DNA of 64,000 nt. Origin: Gari tellinella (lineage: Eukaryota > Mollusca > Bivalvia > Cardiida > Psammobiidae). The stretch covers positions 3,463,190 to 3,527,189 of the forward strand of contig OV277869.1 in the NCBI GenBank assembly GCA_922989275.2. Direction: 5' to 3'. Positions 24,601 through 39,200 of the stretch are shown here, in pieces; position 1 is the stretch's first letter, and each line of letters starts with the position of its first letter. The position numbers were made by a program, and so were the translations under genes. The notes under the pieces were generated by a model. The model worked only from the letters and a program-made list of their open reading frames with translations, was not told the origin of the DNA and searched no databases.

Positions 24601-27600
24601 TCCAAATAGTTCTCAAATAAATATTGTACCCGGGGTAAGGAAGTGAAGAGGTTAAGCTACACTCAGTCATTAAAGAATTTGACGTGAATGTACTTACTCA
24701 ACGAACATACACCGATAAGTATCTTTTACCGCCCAATTAAATCAGGGCTGCCATAAGTTGACATGAAAAATCCTAAGATTTCCAAATTTGCATTTTTAAG
24801 TGCAATTTTACGAATCGTACCTGTACCCCATAGCCTGTTTCTAGTTTTGTTGGCTTGTGACTACTTAAAGCAGGTTGGATGTAAAGCAGAATGCGCCTTA
24901 AGGCGTATTCTGCTCTACTTTCAGCCTGCTTTAAGCTACCATGTACTAGAGAAAAAAATCCGAAGATTTAGGAAAAATCCGGAGAAATGGCAGCCCTGTT
25001 AAGCTACACTCAGTCATTGAAAAAATTTGACGTGTCATACTATGGAAGGCCGGTGCGCCATGCTAAATGCTAAATGCGACTTGCTATATGCGAAATGCTA
25101 AATGCGAATCGCGAAATGCTAATTAAGTACAAAACTCTATTAGGGTGTGTTTAATGCTTAATTCTATTTGTAAAATGCCAAATGCTAATGCTGATTGCGA
25201 AATGCGTTTTGTGAAATGCCATTTGCGAATTACAAAAATGCTAAATGCGAATTGCAAAAATGCTATTTGTAGATTCCTTAATGCCAAATGCGAATTGCTG
25301 TACTAAGGCCAAACAAAAATACCTCTGTTTCCGGTAACCAAACCGATCCTACTTTTCCCCTCCGATAGTCTTTTGAGTGCTTTAAAAAATGATTTTTAGA
25401 TAAACAAATATCTAAAAGAAATTTGATCTAAATTTGCCATAAAGTACCTTCCATGCAGTTATGATCTGCTAGTTAATTAACCATTGACATATTCAACATG
25501 CAGACAATGCATTTTATTGACATATTTGACAAGCATACAACACATTTCAAAATATTATTTATCCCACCATATATATGTCACTACTTTGCCGGTTTGGTAT
25601 ACCAATACTGGTTAACAATCATACCAGTTTCAATTTTAAGGTAATTTTGGGACTGATGGGACCTATCAATTAATAATTTGAATTGATATTTTTAAGGTTT
25701 TTTATGTATAGCCCAGGGCTCTGCAAAATAAAATACATTCATATGTTTTCATATATGAATATGATTATATTAAATACGCCATCAGGAAAGTTAAATAGAC
25801 TATATCATTATATGATTGTGTTAAAAAAAAGATTTTCCGACCGTCTGTCCCTAATTCTGTTTTTTTTTGCATGTAATAGGAAACAAGGGTAATTTTTTAT
25901 TTGGCCTAAATGCAATTTGAGGAGTCCGCCAAAGCATTTGGCATTCGGTGCAAATAGCATTAAGCATTTGGCATTGGCAAATAGCATTTCGCAAATAGCA
26001 ATTCGCATATAGCAAATAGCATGTAATATTTCACAGATAGCATTTCGCATTTAGCATTTGGCATTTTACAACTAGCAATTAGCATGGCGCACCGGCCTTC
26101 CATGGACGTGCATGTACTTACTCAACGAACATACACCGATAAGTATCTTTTATCGCCCTATTAAATATCACATTGCGCCACATTAACCCTTCTGGCGCCA
26201 AATTAAACTGCTATGATGTCATTAATTTGAAACAATTGTCGTCTGCTTCTAAATTTCAAATAATTCTTTTAGGTAATAAAAAATATTTTTGCAATAAACC
26301 CTATGGTGACACTTCTCATTATAATCGTCTCTTCGATACGATTCTAATGAATTGTTACACCATAGGATTCGGTGCTGAATTGTTGGATTTGTTCAGTGTA
26401 CTTCCTCTTATCTGGAGCCTGCATTTGCACGTGAACTATATTCATGCAGATGTAGAGCTGATGGGAGATATTATCGTTTTACCCAAGGTACAGTGCTCCC
26501 TCCTTACAACGGCCCTCCCAACAACGACTCCCTCCTTACAACGACCCTTGTTGAAGTTCCCTAAACAGGACACATATGGCTTACGCTTTTACTGCTGCAA
26601 TATTGTCTGCTTAAAATTGTCGTCTGCTGTTTTTTCTTCAAAATTTCAAATAAGAGGACATTTCGATAGAATGAATATAATGACGCGTAACGCGGCGTCT
26701 GATCTGGATTCAAGCTGTTTTCAAATGTAAACCAAATTCCCTCCATATAACGACTCCCTCTGAACAACACACATTTTTTGTGTCTCCCAATGGATGTCGT
26801 TGTAGAGAGGGAGCACTGTATCTTGTTAATTATATGTTTTGTATGAAAATGCCTTTTGTTTTGTGTGCTTGTATATATGTTGAGGGCCTCATGGAAGATT
26901 GGTATTTACCAAATGAGCTCTCTCGTTAAATAAAGTCTTTATTATTATTATTATTACTATTATTATTTGTTTTACTTTCAGAACCACGACGCACGCATCA
27001 TCGTGACAGCTATGTATGAAGACAAGGCCAGGAAAGTTCTCTGCGCGGTAAGTACATGGTAAAAGACGCCATTGTTTGTGTATGACGTCATATGTAATCT
27101 GGATCCAATATAATATCTTTATTTCAGTCTCATCATGGTTCATATACATATAAACATTTACATGTAGTCTCAAAACAACATTGACCATGCCATTCAAATA
27201 AGAATAATAAGAGACTGTTAAGTAATTATCACAGTAAACTACTACCTGAAGATCATATTTCAAGTATCAGCATTTCAAAAAAAAAATTAAAAAAAATGAA
27301 ACCATGTAAATAGTACTAGATTCAAAATTAAGACCTGTCATAAAGTTATATACTTAAAATCTGACATTCAAAAAATGCATTGATATGCCCAGCCTTACAA
27401 TTAGAAAAATACATCTCGTTTCATCAGTTCAGTATGACATCCTGTTTGATTAGAGTCCAAGGTTATAAAGCTTTTGAAATAAGAAAAAGAATCTTTTATC
27501 ATCTGTTCGCAAAAGATCCGATACAGTAAAACCTCGCTATTACGACCACTAAAACGAAGGCTAATTGATTGTATAATGGAGAGGTGACAGCTTAAAGCAA

Positions 27601-30088
27601 GGTGACAGTGAAACAGAAAGCTCCTAAAGGAGCTATCTGTTTCACTGCCACCTTGCTTTAAGCGGCCACCTACCGTAATCACTCTAATAATTAACATAAT
27701 TTAGTGGTCGTAATAGAGAGGTTTTACTGTACTTGTAATTTTCTACTTGACACTTTTCACCACTAGTGTGGCTATCCTCTCAATACACCGTCAATAGTAA
27801 ATATTTAAAAATATATGATTAAAAAGCGATTAATATTTTGGAATAAAAAAACAACGTTTAACCAAAAAGCGACACAATGAACGCATTATAAATCCAAGCT
27901 GTTTTCAAATGTTAGCCAAATTGTACTTAGCATGGTAAGCAAGAACTGCTAGATATCCAAGACTTTCTATATGCCTATTTTCGTATGTTCTACAGTGGAG
28001 AATCTGTTATTCTTTACCAATAAACGCGTTTACGCTAAAACTATTATTTGCAGTGCAAACAGTTTGGAGCCAGATCAGACGCCGGGTAACCCGGCGTCTG
28101 ATCAGGCTACAAACTGTTTGCCACCAAGGTAAAAAAGAATTGTTTAAAAGTTGTTATTTTCTACGTTTTAGTGCTTTGCGTTTGCGTACGTTTGCGTTTA
28201 AACGGGAAAGAATAACAGATTCTCCACTGTATTTGTATTGAAACCTTTCATGATCAAATTTATCGCATAGTTTTTTCCCTTCACCGCGCCATACATGTAT
28301 ATATTTAAGTTAGATTTAAGGCAATATAACAGACGCAATTTCAAAACAAGTGGCAAACCGTTTTAATGCTGCTCAGACACCGCTTTACGCGGCGTCTGAT
28401 CATGATCCAATCTGTTTGCAAAGTCGCCCATTGGCGACTCTGCGATGAAAGATTAACCATTTCACTATCAATGACGTCATTAAGCGCATTTGAAAACAGT
28501 TTTGATCCTGATCAGAACTGTTTGCCACTTGTTTTCAAATTGTGTCAGTTATATTGCCTTAAATCTAATTTTGAAACGATATTACAGACAATAATATTGA
28601 AGCAGAAGACACTATGGCGGCGGTGGGGTAAAAACCTCAAACGATTACCTTATTCTAGAGCTAACATTGCTGATCTGTTTGTTAAAACGATCTTCTAACG
28701 ACCATTTGTTAAATATTCCCCCATAACTGTACCATTAAGTTTCATCATAACGATACAGATAAGGCAGCTAATACAGCGCTTCCTCCCTAAAATGGCCCTC
28801 CCAACAACAAATCCCTCCTTACAACGATCCATGCCACGTGTTTTGACATGACACGTGTTTTGACGTGTTTACTGCTGCAATATCGCCTGCTTAAAACAGC
28901 CTGCTGAGCGGACATTTTGATAGAAGATATTTAATGACGAATGACAAACAGCTTGAATCCAGATCAGACGCCGCGTTACGCGGCGTCTGATCTGGATTCA
29001 AGCTGTTTGCAAATGTAAGCAAAGTCTAAATTTTCCCTCCTTATAGCGACTCACTCCAAACAACACACACAATCTGTGTCTCCTATTCGTTGTCGTTGTA
29101 GAAAGGAAGGATTGTATTTCGTGCAAGGTCATTAATAATCAACACACTAAGATGAATTCGTCTGTAAGGTGTGTCGCTTGATGAAACTAGAAAGAAATAT
29201 GATTAATCCGCAAGAAATTGTTTGTCAAGAAACTATGACAGAAGTTTTTGCTAGAAAACACAATCAAGGTCAGACTGATTTGACTCGGAAGATGATGGAA
29301 TGATGAAGTTTTTTACGGCACTACAATACACATTAGGTCATATAGCGCCAATGAATTATGAGGGATGATGCGATGATGCGATGATATGAAGATGATTTCA
29401 GGAAGATGAGTTCGGCTTATCTCTTTCGAAGCTAAGCATGAGATCGAAACCACCGACCTGCCTTCTTTTTAGTTCTTTGCAGAGGGGACAATCTCGATCT
29501 AATTAACAGAACAATTCCCTATTATAATTAAGCCCTAAAACCACGATACGGTAAGAATGTCTTTGGAGACTTTGATTTGCAATATAGATAATAGAAGTCT
29601 ACTAGTAGCAAAAATATATATATTTTTTTTGGTAATAGATCTAGATGTATGTGTCAAGTACCTGTGGTTTATGTTTATTTCTCTCCCCCAGGCGTACAAG
29701 GCCGGGCATTATGGTTCAAAGATCGTGTGGGTGTTTGTTGGCTGGTTCAGCTCGGAATTCTGGAGGACCAAGCTGGATGACGTGGACTGTACAGTAGAAC
29801 AGATGGACGCGGTAGCGGAAGGCTCCTTGTTGACATCGTTCTATTATCTCAACCCAGTGGAACAAAGAGGGCTCGCTAATATGACAGGTAGTCTCCCTCT
29901 CTCTCCCTCTCCCCTCTCTATCTCTGTCTCTTTCTATATCTCTCTCCCTCACTCTGTCTCTCTGTCTCTGTCTGTCTATGTCTGTCTCTGTCTCTCAGTC
30001 TATCTCTATATATGTCTGTCTGTCTGTCCGTCTATCACGTTCACTCCTATTTTTCTATTTTATTATTTCTATATCGCTACACCCCGCG

Positions 30089-30124
<36 letters not shown>

Positions 30125-30177
30125 TCTCCCCTCTCTATCCGTTCTGTCTCTCTTCTCTGTCTCTGTTTGTGTGTATC

Positions 30178-30211
<34 letters not shown>

Positions 30212-33200
30212 ACTTTCTCTCCTTTTTTATATTTCATAATTTCTATATCGCTTTCTGATTTTTAATATTAGTATATCATTATAAGTATTATTTTGAGAGA
30301 AATCTAACGGATTTCAGAATGATATTTTGTTTTAAACTTAAATAACGCTTGGTATATGCAATGCAAAATATTATGTGGAATTTTATTTTATTTTATTATA
30401 GTTTTTCTAATATCATCGATCAAAATAATATTCTAAAATTTGAATTGTAGATATTTAAATATATACAGTCGAACTTCGATATCTCGAACTTGTTTGATTC
30501 GAACTATCCGATTTGTCGACATATGAATTGCATATATTTCATGCTCAGTTAAGTTTAACATACCCGTATTTTAAAATTAAAACGTGGCTTAGCCACGTTT
30601 TAGCTTTGAAATACGAGTATGTTCGACATAACCGAGTTCGAGATATGGAAGTTCAACTGTACTTATTAAGTGCATGTATCACAGAATATTTATTGTTACA
30701 TAAAAAATATATTGTATTATATTTCAGCTAAAGAATTTTACACTCGACTGGTCAACCATCCTTTATATAACACAGATTTTAGCATGTTTGACTTTGTCAC
30801 TGGGCCGTGCTATGACCATATATGGGTGGCAGCTATGGCACTGGATTGTGCCGACAAACACCTCCAAAATACAGGTAAGTCAGTTTCATACCGCACGCGA
30901 TTGCGCGTGCAATAAACACTCTACGTGACGTCACGTTCTGCTGCTGAATTCATTGACTGCTTTACCACGAGTACAATAGTAATTTGCAAACAGTTTTGAT
31001 CCTGAAGTGACGCGGCGTCTGATCAGGTTCAAAACTGTTTGACGCTAAATTCAGTACATTATTTCTTAAGTCAAAATACATCAATTTTAAATTTGAGAAA
31101 TAAAAGCAGGCGACAATTGTTTAGATTTGATGACGTCACGGCAGTGAAATGTGTTAACATTCTGTACGCTACGGACGAGTTCGTGAAAACGCTTGCAAAA
31201 AGTTTGACACTTTAATGATATTTTCTGAAAAACAAATCGAGAAAAATTTAGACTGAGAATTGCTGCAGACGAAATGTACATAGAACATTTTGCATATCTA
31301 GGTCACATGAGCTAAAAATAGTTTCTCTCAATGAAAACTTCGAAATTCGTCTTGTCTGAAACCACAGTCCCTTAAGCTTAGATATTGTGCACACAGGTGT
31401 TCAAATTATGTCCCAGGGGTAAAAATTAATCCCTCCCCGGGGGTCACAGTTTTACATTGATAGTTGGCATGATCACACTTCAAGTGGTTCTTTACGAATA
31501 TTGTTGACTTTGTTTCATTCGGTTACTCGTCTAAGTCACGGAAACCAAACGTAGATTTTTTATGACAACTTTAAAAATCTTCTTGTCTAAATCAAACCCT
31601 ACAGCTCCTCTATCAAGTTTAAACACCTTAGTTGCCTTTGGTAAAAAATGACCCCTTTCAGGATGATGTCGAGGTTAGCACTATAGGGCCACATGGGTTT
31701 CTTGTTTATAAAAAGGGGTGCCTGGACTAAATTTTCATTTTGGTTTGGTTTTATATTGAAAATCTGATCAGCAAACAGTGTATACTTTGATCAGACGCCG
31801 CATTATACATGAAGGTATCGAGGATCTTACGTGAATTCAAAATCACTCTAAAACGCAACATAATTCGTTTTAGCAGAACCAATTATACTAGAAGACTCGT
31901 GAATAGTAATTTATCGCTCAAGATGGGAATTTTAACCTACTTAGATCACAACTGTTTAACGATTCACGCAATTAATCGAACTTTCTCGACAGTGCACGGT
32001 TCGCTGGCGATTATTTATTAATACTGCGTCATCTTACTTTAATCTATTCATACCTAAAGGTCAAGGACAGGTGAATTTATCCGCACTTTGTTATATAAAC
32101 TTATAGCAATGTGATACATGTATACTTGAGAATATGTTTTCCCCGTTTAAACGAAAACGACACGCAATCACATTGCACCAAAAATTAGAAAAATACAGTT
32201 GTTTGACAATTAGGACGATTAATATTGATATAAATGGCAAAATGTTTTGAGCCTCCTAAGACACCGGGTAACTCAGTGTCCTATCAGGCTCCAAACTGTT
32301 TGCAATAGAAATAAATGTTTTAGCGTAAACGCATTTGTTGGGAAAGAATAACGTCTTCAGCATTGAGACTTAAATACTCGACCTCAATTTTGTCGAAATA
32401 CATCTATGAATTGAAATACTCGAAATCGCTTTAGTTAAACATATCCCTTTTCAAAGTTAAAACGTAGCTAAGCCACGTTTAACTTTGAACCCGGGTATGT
32501 TCGTCTTAAGAGAGTTCGATTTTAACAAGGTTCGGCTGTACAACAAATCAAGCCGTGTCATAAAATGTAATTGCAAATGCAACACGCGATTATCATGGTG
32601 TCTAGAGCATTAATCGCAATCACTTGAAGTAATTCTAACTAGTCTTCATTAAGGTTTATAACACGCGCCATGCATGCGCATATCTGCACTTAATCAACAC
32701 TCGTTTTCCTGTATTATCCTTCACTACATGTGTAACCTGTCTGTCAATCAAGCTTGTGACAGTACAGCACTTAAAATTACGTCATTCACTGTCGTGACGT
32801 CATCTACTTTAAACATTTGTCGTCTGCCTCACCAGAGTAAAATGGTTATTTGCAAACAGTTTGGATCCTGATCAGACGCCGCGTAACGCGGCGTCTGATC
32901 TGGATCTAAACTGTTTGTCAGCTATATCTTTATTTTCTAAGTAAAAATGTATTTTAAAAAAAATAAATTCAAAAGTGAGAGCAAAAATTCGAAGATTTCG
33001 GAAAAAATTCCGTAGGTCCGGAGAAGTTAAGAAGAATCCGAAGATTTCGGAAAAAGAACCGGAGAAATGACAGTTCTTGGGTTTTCTGATCTGGACCCAA
33101 ACTGTTGGCCGTTTGTGTCGAATTTGAGAAATAAAAATGTTAAAACAGTAAACTCTCCGGTTCGAACAATCAGAAACATAATAAATAGCTATGCTTAACC

Positions 33201-36200
33201 CATTACTCCATAAGTACGCAGTCCAGATTGAAAGATTTCTGAGGCATTTTGTGCAGTAATAAATATGTATTGTAAGAAATAGTTTCTATATCCTAGCCTA
33301 TGATAGCTTAAAGTAGGCATTCTGCTTTATTTCCTACCTTTAAGCAATGTAGTTCAACTTGCCAAACAGTAAATATCTTTATTAGAGGATTTCTTCTAAA
33401 GTCCTCTGATCTGGTTCTACAAAATTTACATATGACACCTAGATTGAAATAAATCGTTAAAATGTTTAAAAAGATTCCTTTTTCACCATTGCATTGCAAT
33501 GCGTTTGCGTTTCGTTTGCGTTAAAACGGGAAAGAATAACCTCTTCTCCACTGTACTTGTACATTTACATTTACTAAAGATTTTCAAAAAAAACCAACTT
33601 TAGATGAGCGATAATCAACCCTTATCACATTCATCAGGGGGCCGTTTCATAAAACTTCGTACGACAAAAACGATCGTAAGTCTAAACTTTAATATACATT
33701 TAATTTCTGATTTCTCCATCTAATCCTGTCTTGTGACATCTTTTTGGAATCGTCTTTTCAAGACGATTCCAAAAAGATGTCACTAGACAGGATTAGATGG
33801 AGAAATAAATAATAATTGAGACTTTTATAATCTGACTTACGACAACATTTTTCGTACGAAGTTTTATGAAACGGGCCCCAGAGATATACAAAATTACTTT
33901 AATACTGTCACTTTCAATGAAGTCAAAATGCGTCTTTGCAAACAGTTTAGATCCTGATCAGACGCCGCGTCACGCGGCGTCTGATCAGGATCTAAACTGT
34001 TTGACATTCGTTTCGACATTTACTCAGTCATACTGCCTTAAATGAAACTTTGAAACCATATTGCAGACAACAATATTGGAGCAGACGATAATATGGCCGT
34101 GAATGGGGTAAAACCCTCACGACAAATTTGACCATGGAAGTGTTAAATGAGTGTTGATTAAGGCGTTTTTACATGCTGCTTGGCCTTCAATTACTCCAAA
34201 GGTCTCAACAGGAGAGTGCAGTAGTGTCTCAATGTTATTATTATTATTATAATTACAGCGCTCCCTCTCTACAACGACATCCAATGGGAGACAACAAATA
34301 TGAGCGTTGTTCGGAGGGAGTCGTTATGGGGGGGGGGGGGGGGATTGGCGTACATTTGCAAACAGCTTGAATTCAGATCAGACGCCGCGTAACACGGCGT
34401 CTGATTTGGTTTCAAGCTGTTTGTCACTCCTCATTAAGTTTTTTCCGACAAAATGTCCATTATGTAAAACAGCAGACGACAACTTTAAGCAGACGACATT
34501 GCAGCAGTAAAATCGTTAGACATGAATGTCCTATTTAGGGAACTGCGGCAAGTGTCGTTGTAAGGAGGGAGTCGTTGTTGGGAGGGTCGTTGTAGAGAGG
34601 GAGCACTGTATTATCAATATTATTATTTGTCTCAATGTTACAGTTGTGAAGACATTTTTCAGTCTCCAACACATTCGTTTAAGCTAAATTCCTCAAATCC
34701 ACTGCAATCCGGTGTCTGGTCATGATCTAGAATTGTTGGCAATTCAGATGAAAAAGTTATTCTTAACGTTTTCAAAAAGTTGCCTTTTCTGTATTTAATT
34801 GTATTGCGCTTGAGTTTTGTTTCGTTTAAGCGACAGGTAATACATGTAACGCGTTCTCCACCGTAAAATATTTATGATTCAGAACCCTATCCTTTTCACA
34901 TTTCGCCTGACTTGCACTCATTAGAATGGTTCTCTAAGGGGGTGTGTTAATAATCCCTTAACCCATTACCCCATGAATACGCCTTAATTTATTCGTCCAC
35001 TGAAGAAAATAGTTCCACTTTATGCAGTTACAAATATGTTTTAAAATAAATATTTTCAGTATTCTAGCAGATATTAGCTTAAAGCAGGTTAAAAGTGAAG
35101 CAGAATGCGCCTTAAGGCACATTCTGCTTTACTTTCAATCTGCTTTAAGTGGACACCTGTATTCAAAACAAGAAACGTGCTATGGGGTAATGGGTTAATG
35201 CAATGCAAAAGAGGTTTTTCTTTCCCTTTTTGAACGAAACCAGACGCAAAAGAGCTACAGAAAATCACAACCTTTTGAAAGTTTTTATCGGAGTACATTG
35301 GAATCGTTGTTTGGCACGTACGCCAATTTGTGAAATAGCATCTGTTCGACTGTAAGAATATAGAATTTATAATGTATTATTTCCACAATAGTTAATGTTT
35401 AACCCATTCCCTTATAGAAACGACTTTTAGCACATTCATTTTATTCATCCGCTGAAGAAAATAGTCCCAAATTATACCGTAATGAATATGTGTCATATTT
35501 AATACTTTCCTTATTCTAGCAGTTAATAGCTTAAAGCAGGCTGAAAGTAAAGCAGAATGCGCCTTAGGGCGCATTCTGTTTTACTTTCAACCTGCTTTAA
35601 GTAGTCACATATCTTCAATACTAGAAACAATGCTATCAGGTAAAGGGTTAACAATTTCATAGCACAACTTTTAAATAAATAAATTAAATGTTTGGATCCT
35701 GATATTAGGCTTCGGGATCCAAACTACTTGCAAATGCGTCTTGTGGCGTCTTTGATAGTGAAAAGGTTAAGACAAGACGTTATTTAGAGCAAGTAGAAAG
35801 TTTTGGTTTACTACAAGCTGCAACCTGTCAGGCACTCTATCGCTGCCAAATTAAAAGGTTAAGAAAAGAAGTTATTAAGAGCAAGTAGAAAGTTTCGGTT
35901 TACTACAAGCTGCAACCTGTCAGGCACTCTATCGCTGCTAAATTAAAAGGTAAAGAAAAGAAGTTATTAAGAGCAAGTAGAAAGTTCCGGTTTACTACAA
36001 GCTGCAACCTGTCAGGCACTCTATCGCTGCCAAATTAAAAGGTTAAGAAAAGAAGTTATTAAGAGCAAGTAGAAAGTTTCGGTTTACTACAAGCTGCAAC
36101 CTGTCAGGCACTCTATCGCTGCTAAATTAAAAGGTTAAGAAAAGAAGTTATTAAGAGCAGGTAGAAAGTTTCGGTTTACTACAAGCTGTAACCTGTCAGG

Positions 36201-39200
36201 CACTCTATCGCTGCCAAATTATTCTTGAGATTTTGACCCCTTCACCGTTTCAGTGTCGTTTGCTTCTATCAGGTAGGACATAATTGTCTTGTTTGGGGAA
36301 CAGCGGCAAGCGTTGTTGTAAGAAGGAATTTATTGTTAACCCTTTCCCCCATAGAAGCGACTTTTAGCGTATTTAATATATTCTTCCGCTGAAGAAATTA
36401 GTTCCAGTTTTAACCCTCATGAACAATTACCATTACAAATATGTTATATAGCCTAGCAGATTTTAGCTTAAAGCTGGCTGAAAGTAAAGCAGAATGTGCC
36501 TTAAGGCACATTCTGCTTTACTTTCAACCTGCTTTAAGTGGTCACCTGTTTTTAAAACTAGAAACAGGCTATGAGGTAAAGGGTTAAGAGTGTCGTTGTG
36601 GGGCGGGAGCACTGTAGTATTAATTTGGAGTGTGTTTTTTTGTCCTAATTGCAGTCCGCGAGTGTATGAACAGTTTATATAAGTCATAGATTTGCAGAAA
36701 TGTAGGATAAATCAATATGTTACACTGGTGAGGACAATATTCTTTCACATTTAAACGAAACGCAAACACATTGCAATAAAATGTGTAGAGTTGCATCTTT
36801 TGACAAATTCTGACGATTAGTATTCATCTCAAAAGCAAACTGTTTGGAGCCTGATCAGACGCCGGGTTACCCGGCGTCTGATCTGGCCCCAAAACTGTTT
36901 GCAATGGACATACTAGTTTTAGCCTGAACGCGTCAGTTCAGTTTTGGAAAGAACACACATTCTCCACTGTCAAATGACATTATCTATAAACAGCACTGGG
37001 TGTTCGTTTACCCGGCGGTAAAACAGACAATTAACGTGTTTGATCTTCGGTTTTCAATTAATCTAATCCTTCACTGTCTTATTATTAAATACCCGGATTT
37101 ACTCTATCAAATCAACGTGTCCTTGGTGACGTCATGCAGTGGATGTCCATTATTATTTCGAAACTAAACAAGTTCGTTCAAGAGCGAGCGATCGTCCGAA
37201 ACTTAGTTGAACACGCTTCTGAAGTTATCCTATTACCTATTTACCATTATAAACTAGTCTGTTATAAAAAATAACTCGGCCATGACAGAAAAATCAGATA
37301 ATACAATTATGTAAGGCTTCTCTTCTCTCGACCTTCACTGCCTGTCGTACAATTGTTCTTCTCATTTACAGTGAAGCCCCTCTAAACCGGAACCTCTATA
37401 TACCGGAATTCTCTCTAAACCGGACAAAAACGTTGGTCCCGTTTCCAACCCTTCTTTATTTGAACACGCTACACCATAAACGTGCCTTTTTACGCCTTTG
37501 AATTTTTCCATTACTGAAGAAAAGACATTCATGAATATTTATGATCAGAAACAGTTTCTATATGCTAGCAGATGATAGCTTAAAGCAGGTTGAAAGTAAA
37601 GCAGAATGCGCCTTAAGGCGCATTCCGCTTTACTTTCAGCCTGCTTTAAGTGATCAGCTATCTGCAATACTAGAAACAAGATAAAGGTTAAAACCCCTCT
37701 AATCCGGAAACCCCTCTAAACCGGACAATTATGTTGTCCCCACACATGTCCGGTTTAGTGTTGTTTTACTGTATATTTGTTTTCAGGGCATCCTAAACGG
37801 TTACATGAATTCACATACAAGGATTCCGAAATTAACGAAGCCATATTTGAGTGCATGGGGAATGTGTCTCTGACAGGCGTTTCTGGGAACATCCGGTTCG
37901 AATCCGGGGCCGACCCAAACAAAAACGTAAAAATTGAACAAATTCAAGGTGAGTTTTATAGAGGATAGTTAATTCCTTTTGATTGATATGAAAAATATAT
38001 CACGAGAATGGGCTCGTTTTTTAACCAGATACAATGTAACAACAACCCATTCTCGTGTTATATTTTTTATTTATATCCAAAAAACTTTGATTATTCTATT
38101 TATTATATAAATTTTATGACAATTTTACAGAGGAAAATTGTTTACGCGCGACGTCACAAGATACATGTATATTGTGACATGACGTCACACAAATGATATC
38201 GTCACTGCAAAAGTGATATAATCACTAGTGATGATATCAACTGTTACGCATATGAATTTTATTAAACTGAGAAATCTCTATAAATCATCGATTGGTATAT
38301 AATAAAATTATTTCACTACCGTATCTTGCATGCACTGACAGTAGAGAATACGACTAAAACTGTTAAAATATACCAAGACTATAGATTCTGACCAAAATTG
38401 ACATTTGCAAATAGTTTGGATGCTGATCAGATGTCGAATGATTCGCTGTCAAATCAGGATCTAGTAATTTCGACAAACGTGTTGATGATTCTATAATTTA
38501 ACCATCTCGTGATCAAAATTATCGTTAAGTTTTTACCCCCTTCAACGTCATATTATCGCCTGCTTCAATATTGTTGTCTGCAATATCGTTTCAAAGTAAG
38601 ATTTAATTAAGAATAACTGACGTAATTTTAAAAACAAGTGGCGTCTGATCAGGGTCAAAATTGTTTGCAAATACGCTTTATGACGTCACAAAAAAATAGT
38701 GTGACATAACGTCACAAAAATGATATCGTCAATGCAAAAGTTATATCATCACTAGTGATGATATCAACTGTGACGCATATGAAATTTATCTATCTGACAA
38801 ATCTATAAATCATCGATAGGTATACACGTATATCATAAAAGAATATTCGCAATCGTTGTTCTCTATTGAAAACAGGGAAGTTATGTGCGATATACTCGTA
38901 TTTATGTGTATATATGCATTTATTCTGTATTGTAGACGGTGTCCGTACAGTCGTTGGTCTATACAGGATGGACTTGACTCCCAGGACGTTCACATGGTTT
39001 CAGGCCATCAAATGGAAAGGTAAAAGATTAACCCTATTGGCACTGTTAGTAGTAACCCATTGAAATTACTTAGCGTTCGAAGAGTTAAAAGTGTATCAAA
39101 TCTTTTTTTAAATATGGAGAGCAATCAGAGCTATATATTGAAAATAAGAAAAAGTTCATATTACGTCTAGATAAAGATTGCTGCTTTTTAGTTTATTTTG

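Noticed and set aside
26173..26730. 185-codon frame
   Set aside because: It runs through parts of MITE C2, I and B with no protein resemblance.
29557..30258. 233-codon frame around exon 5
   Set aside because: Only 29692-29887 resembles a protein. The rest is intron and CT microsatellite.
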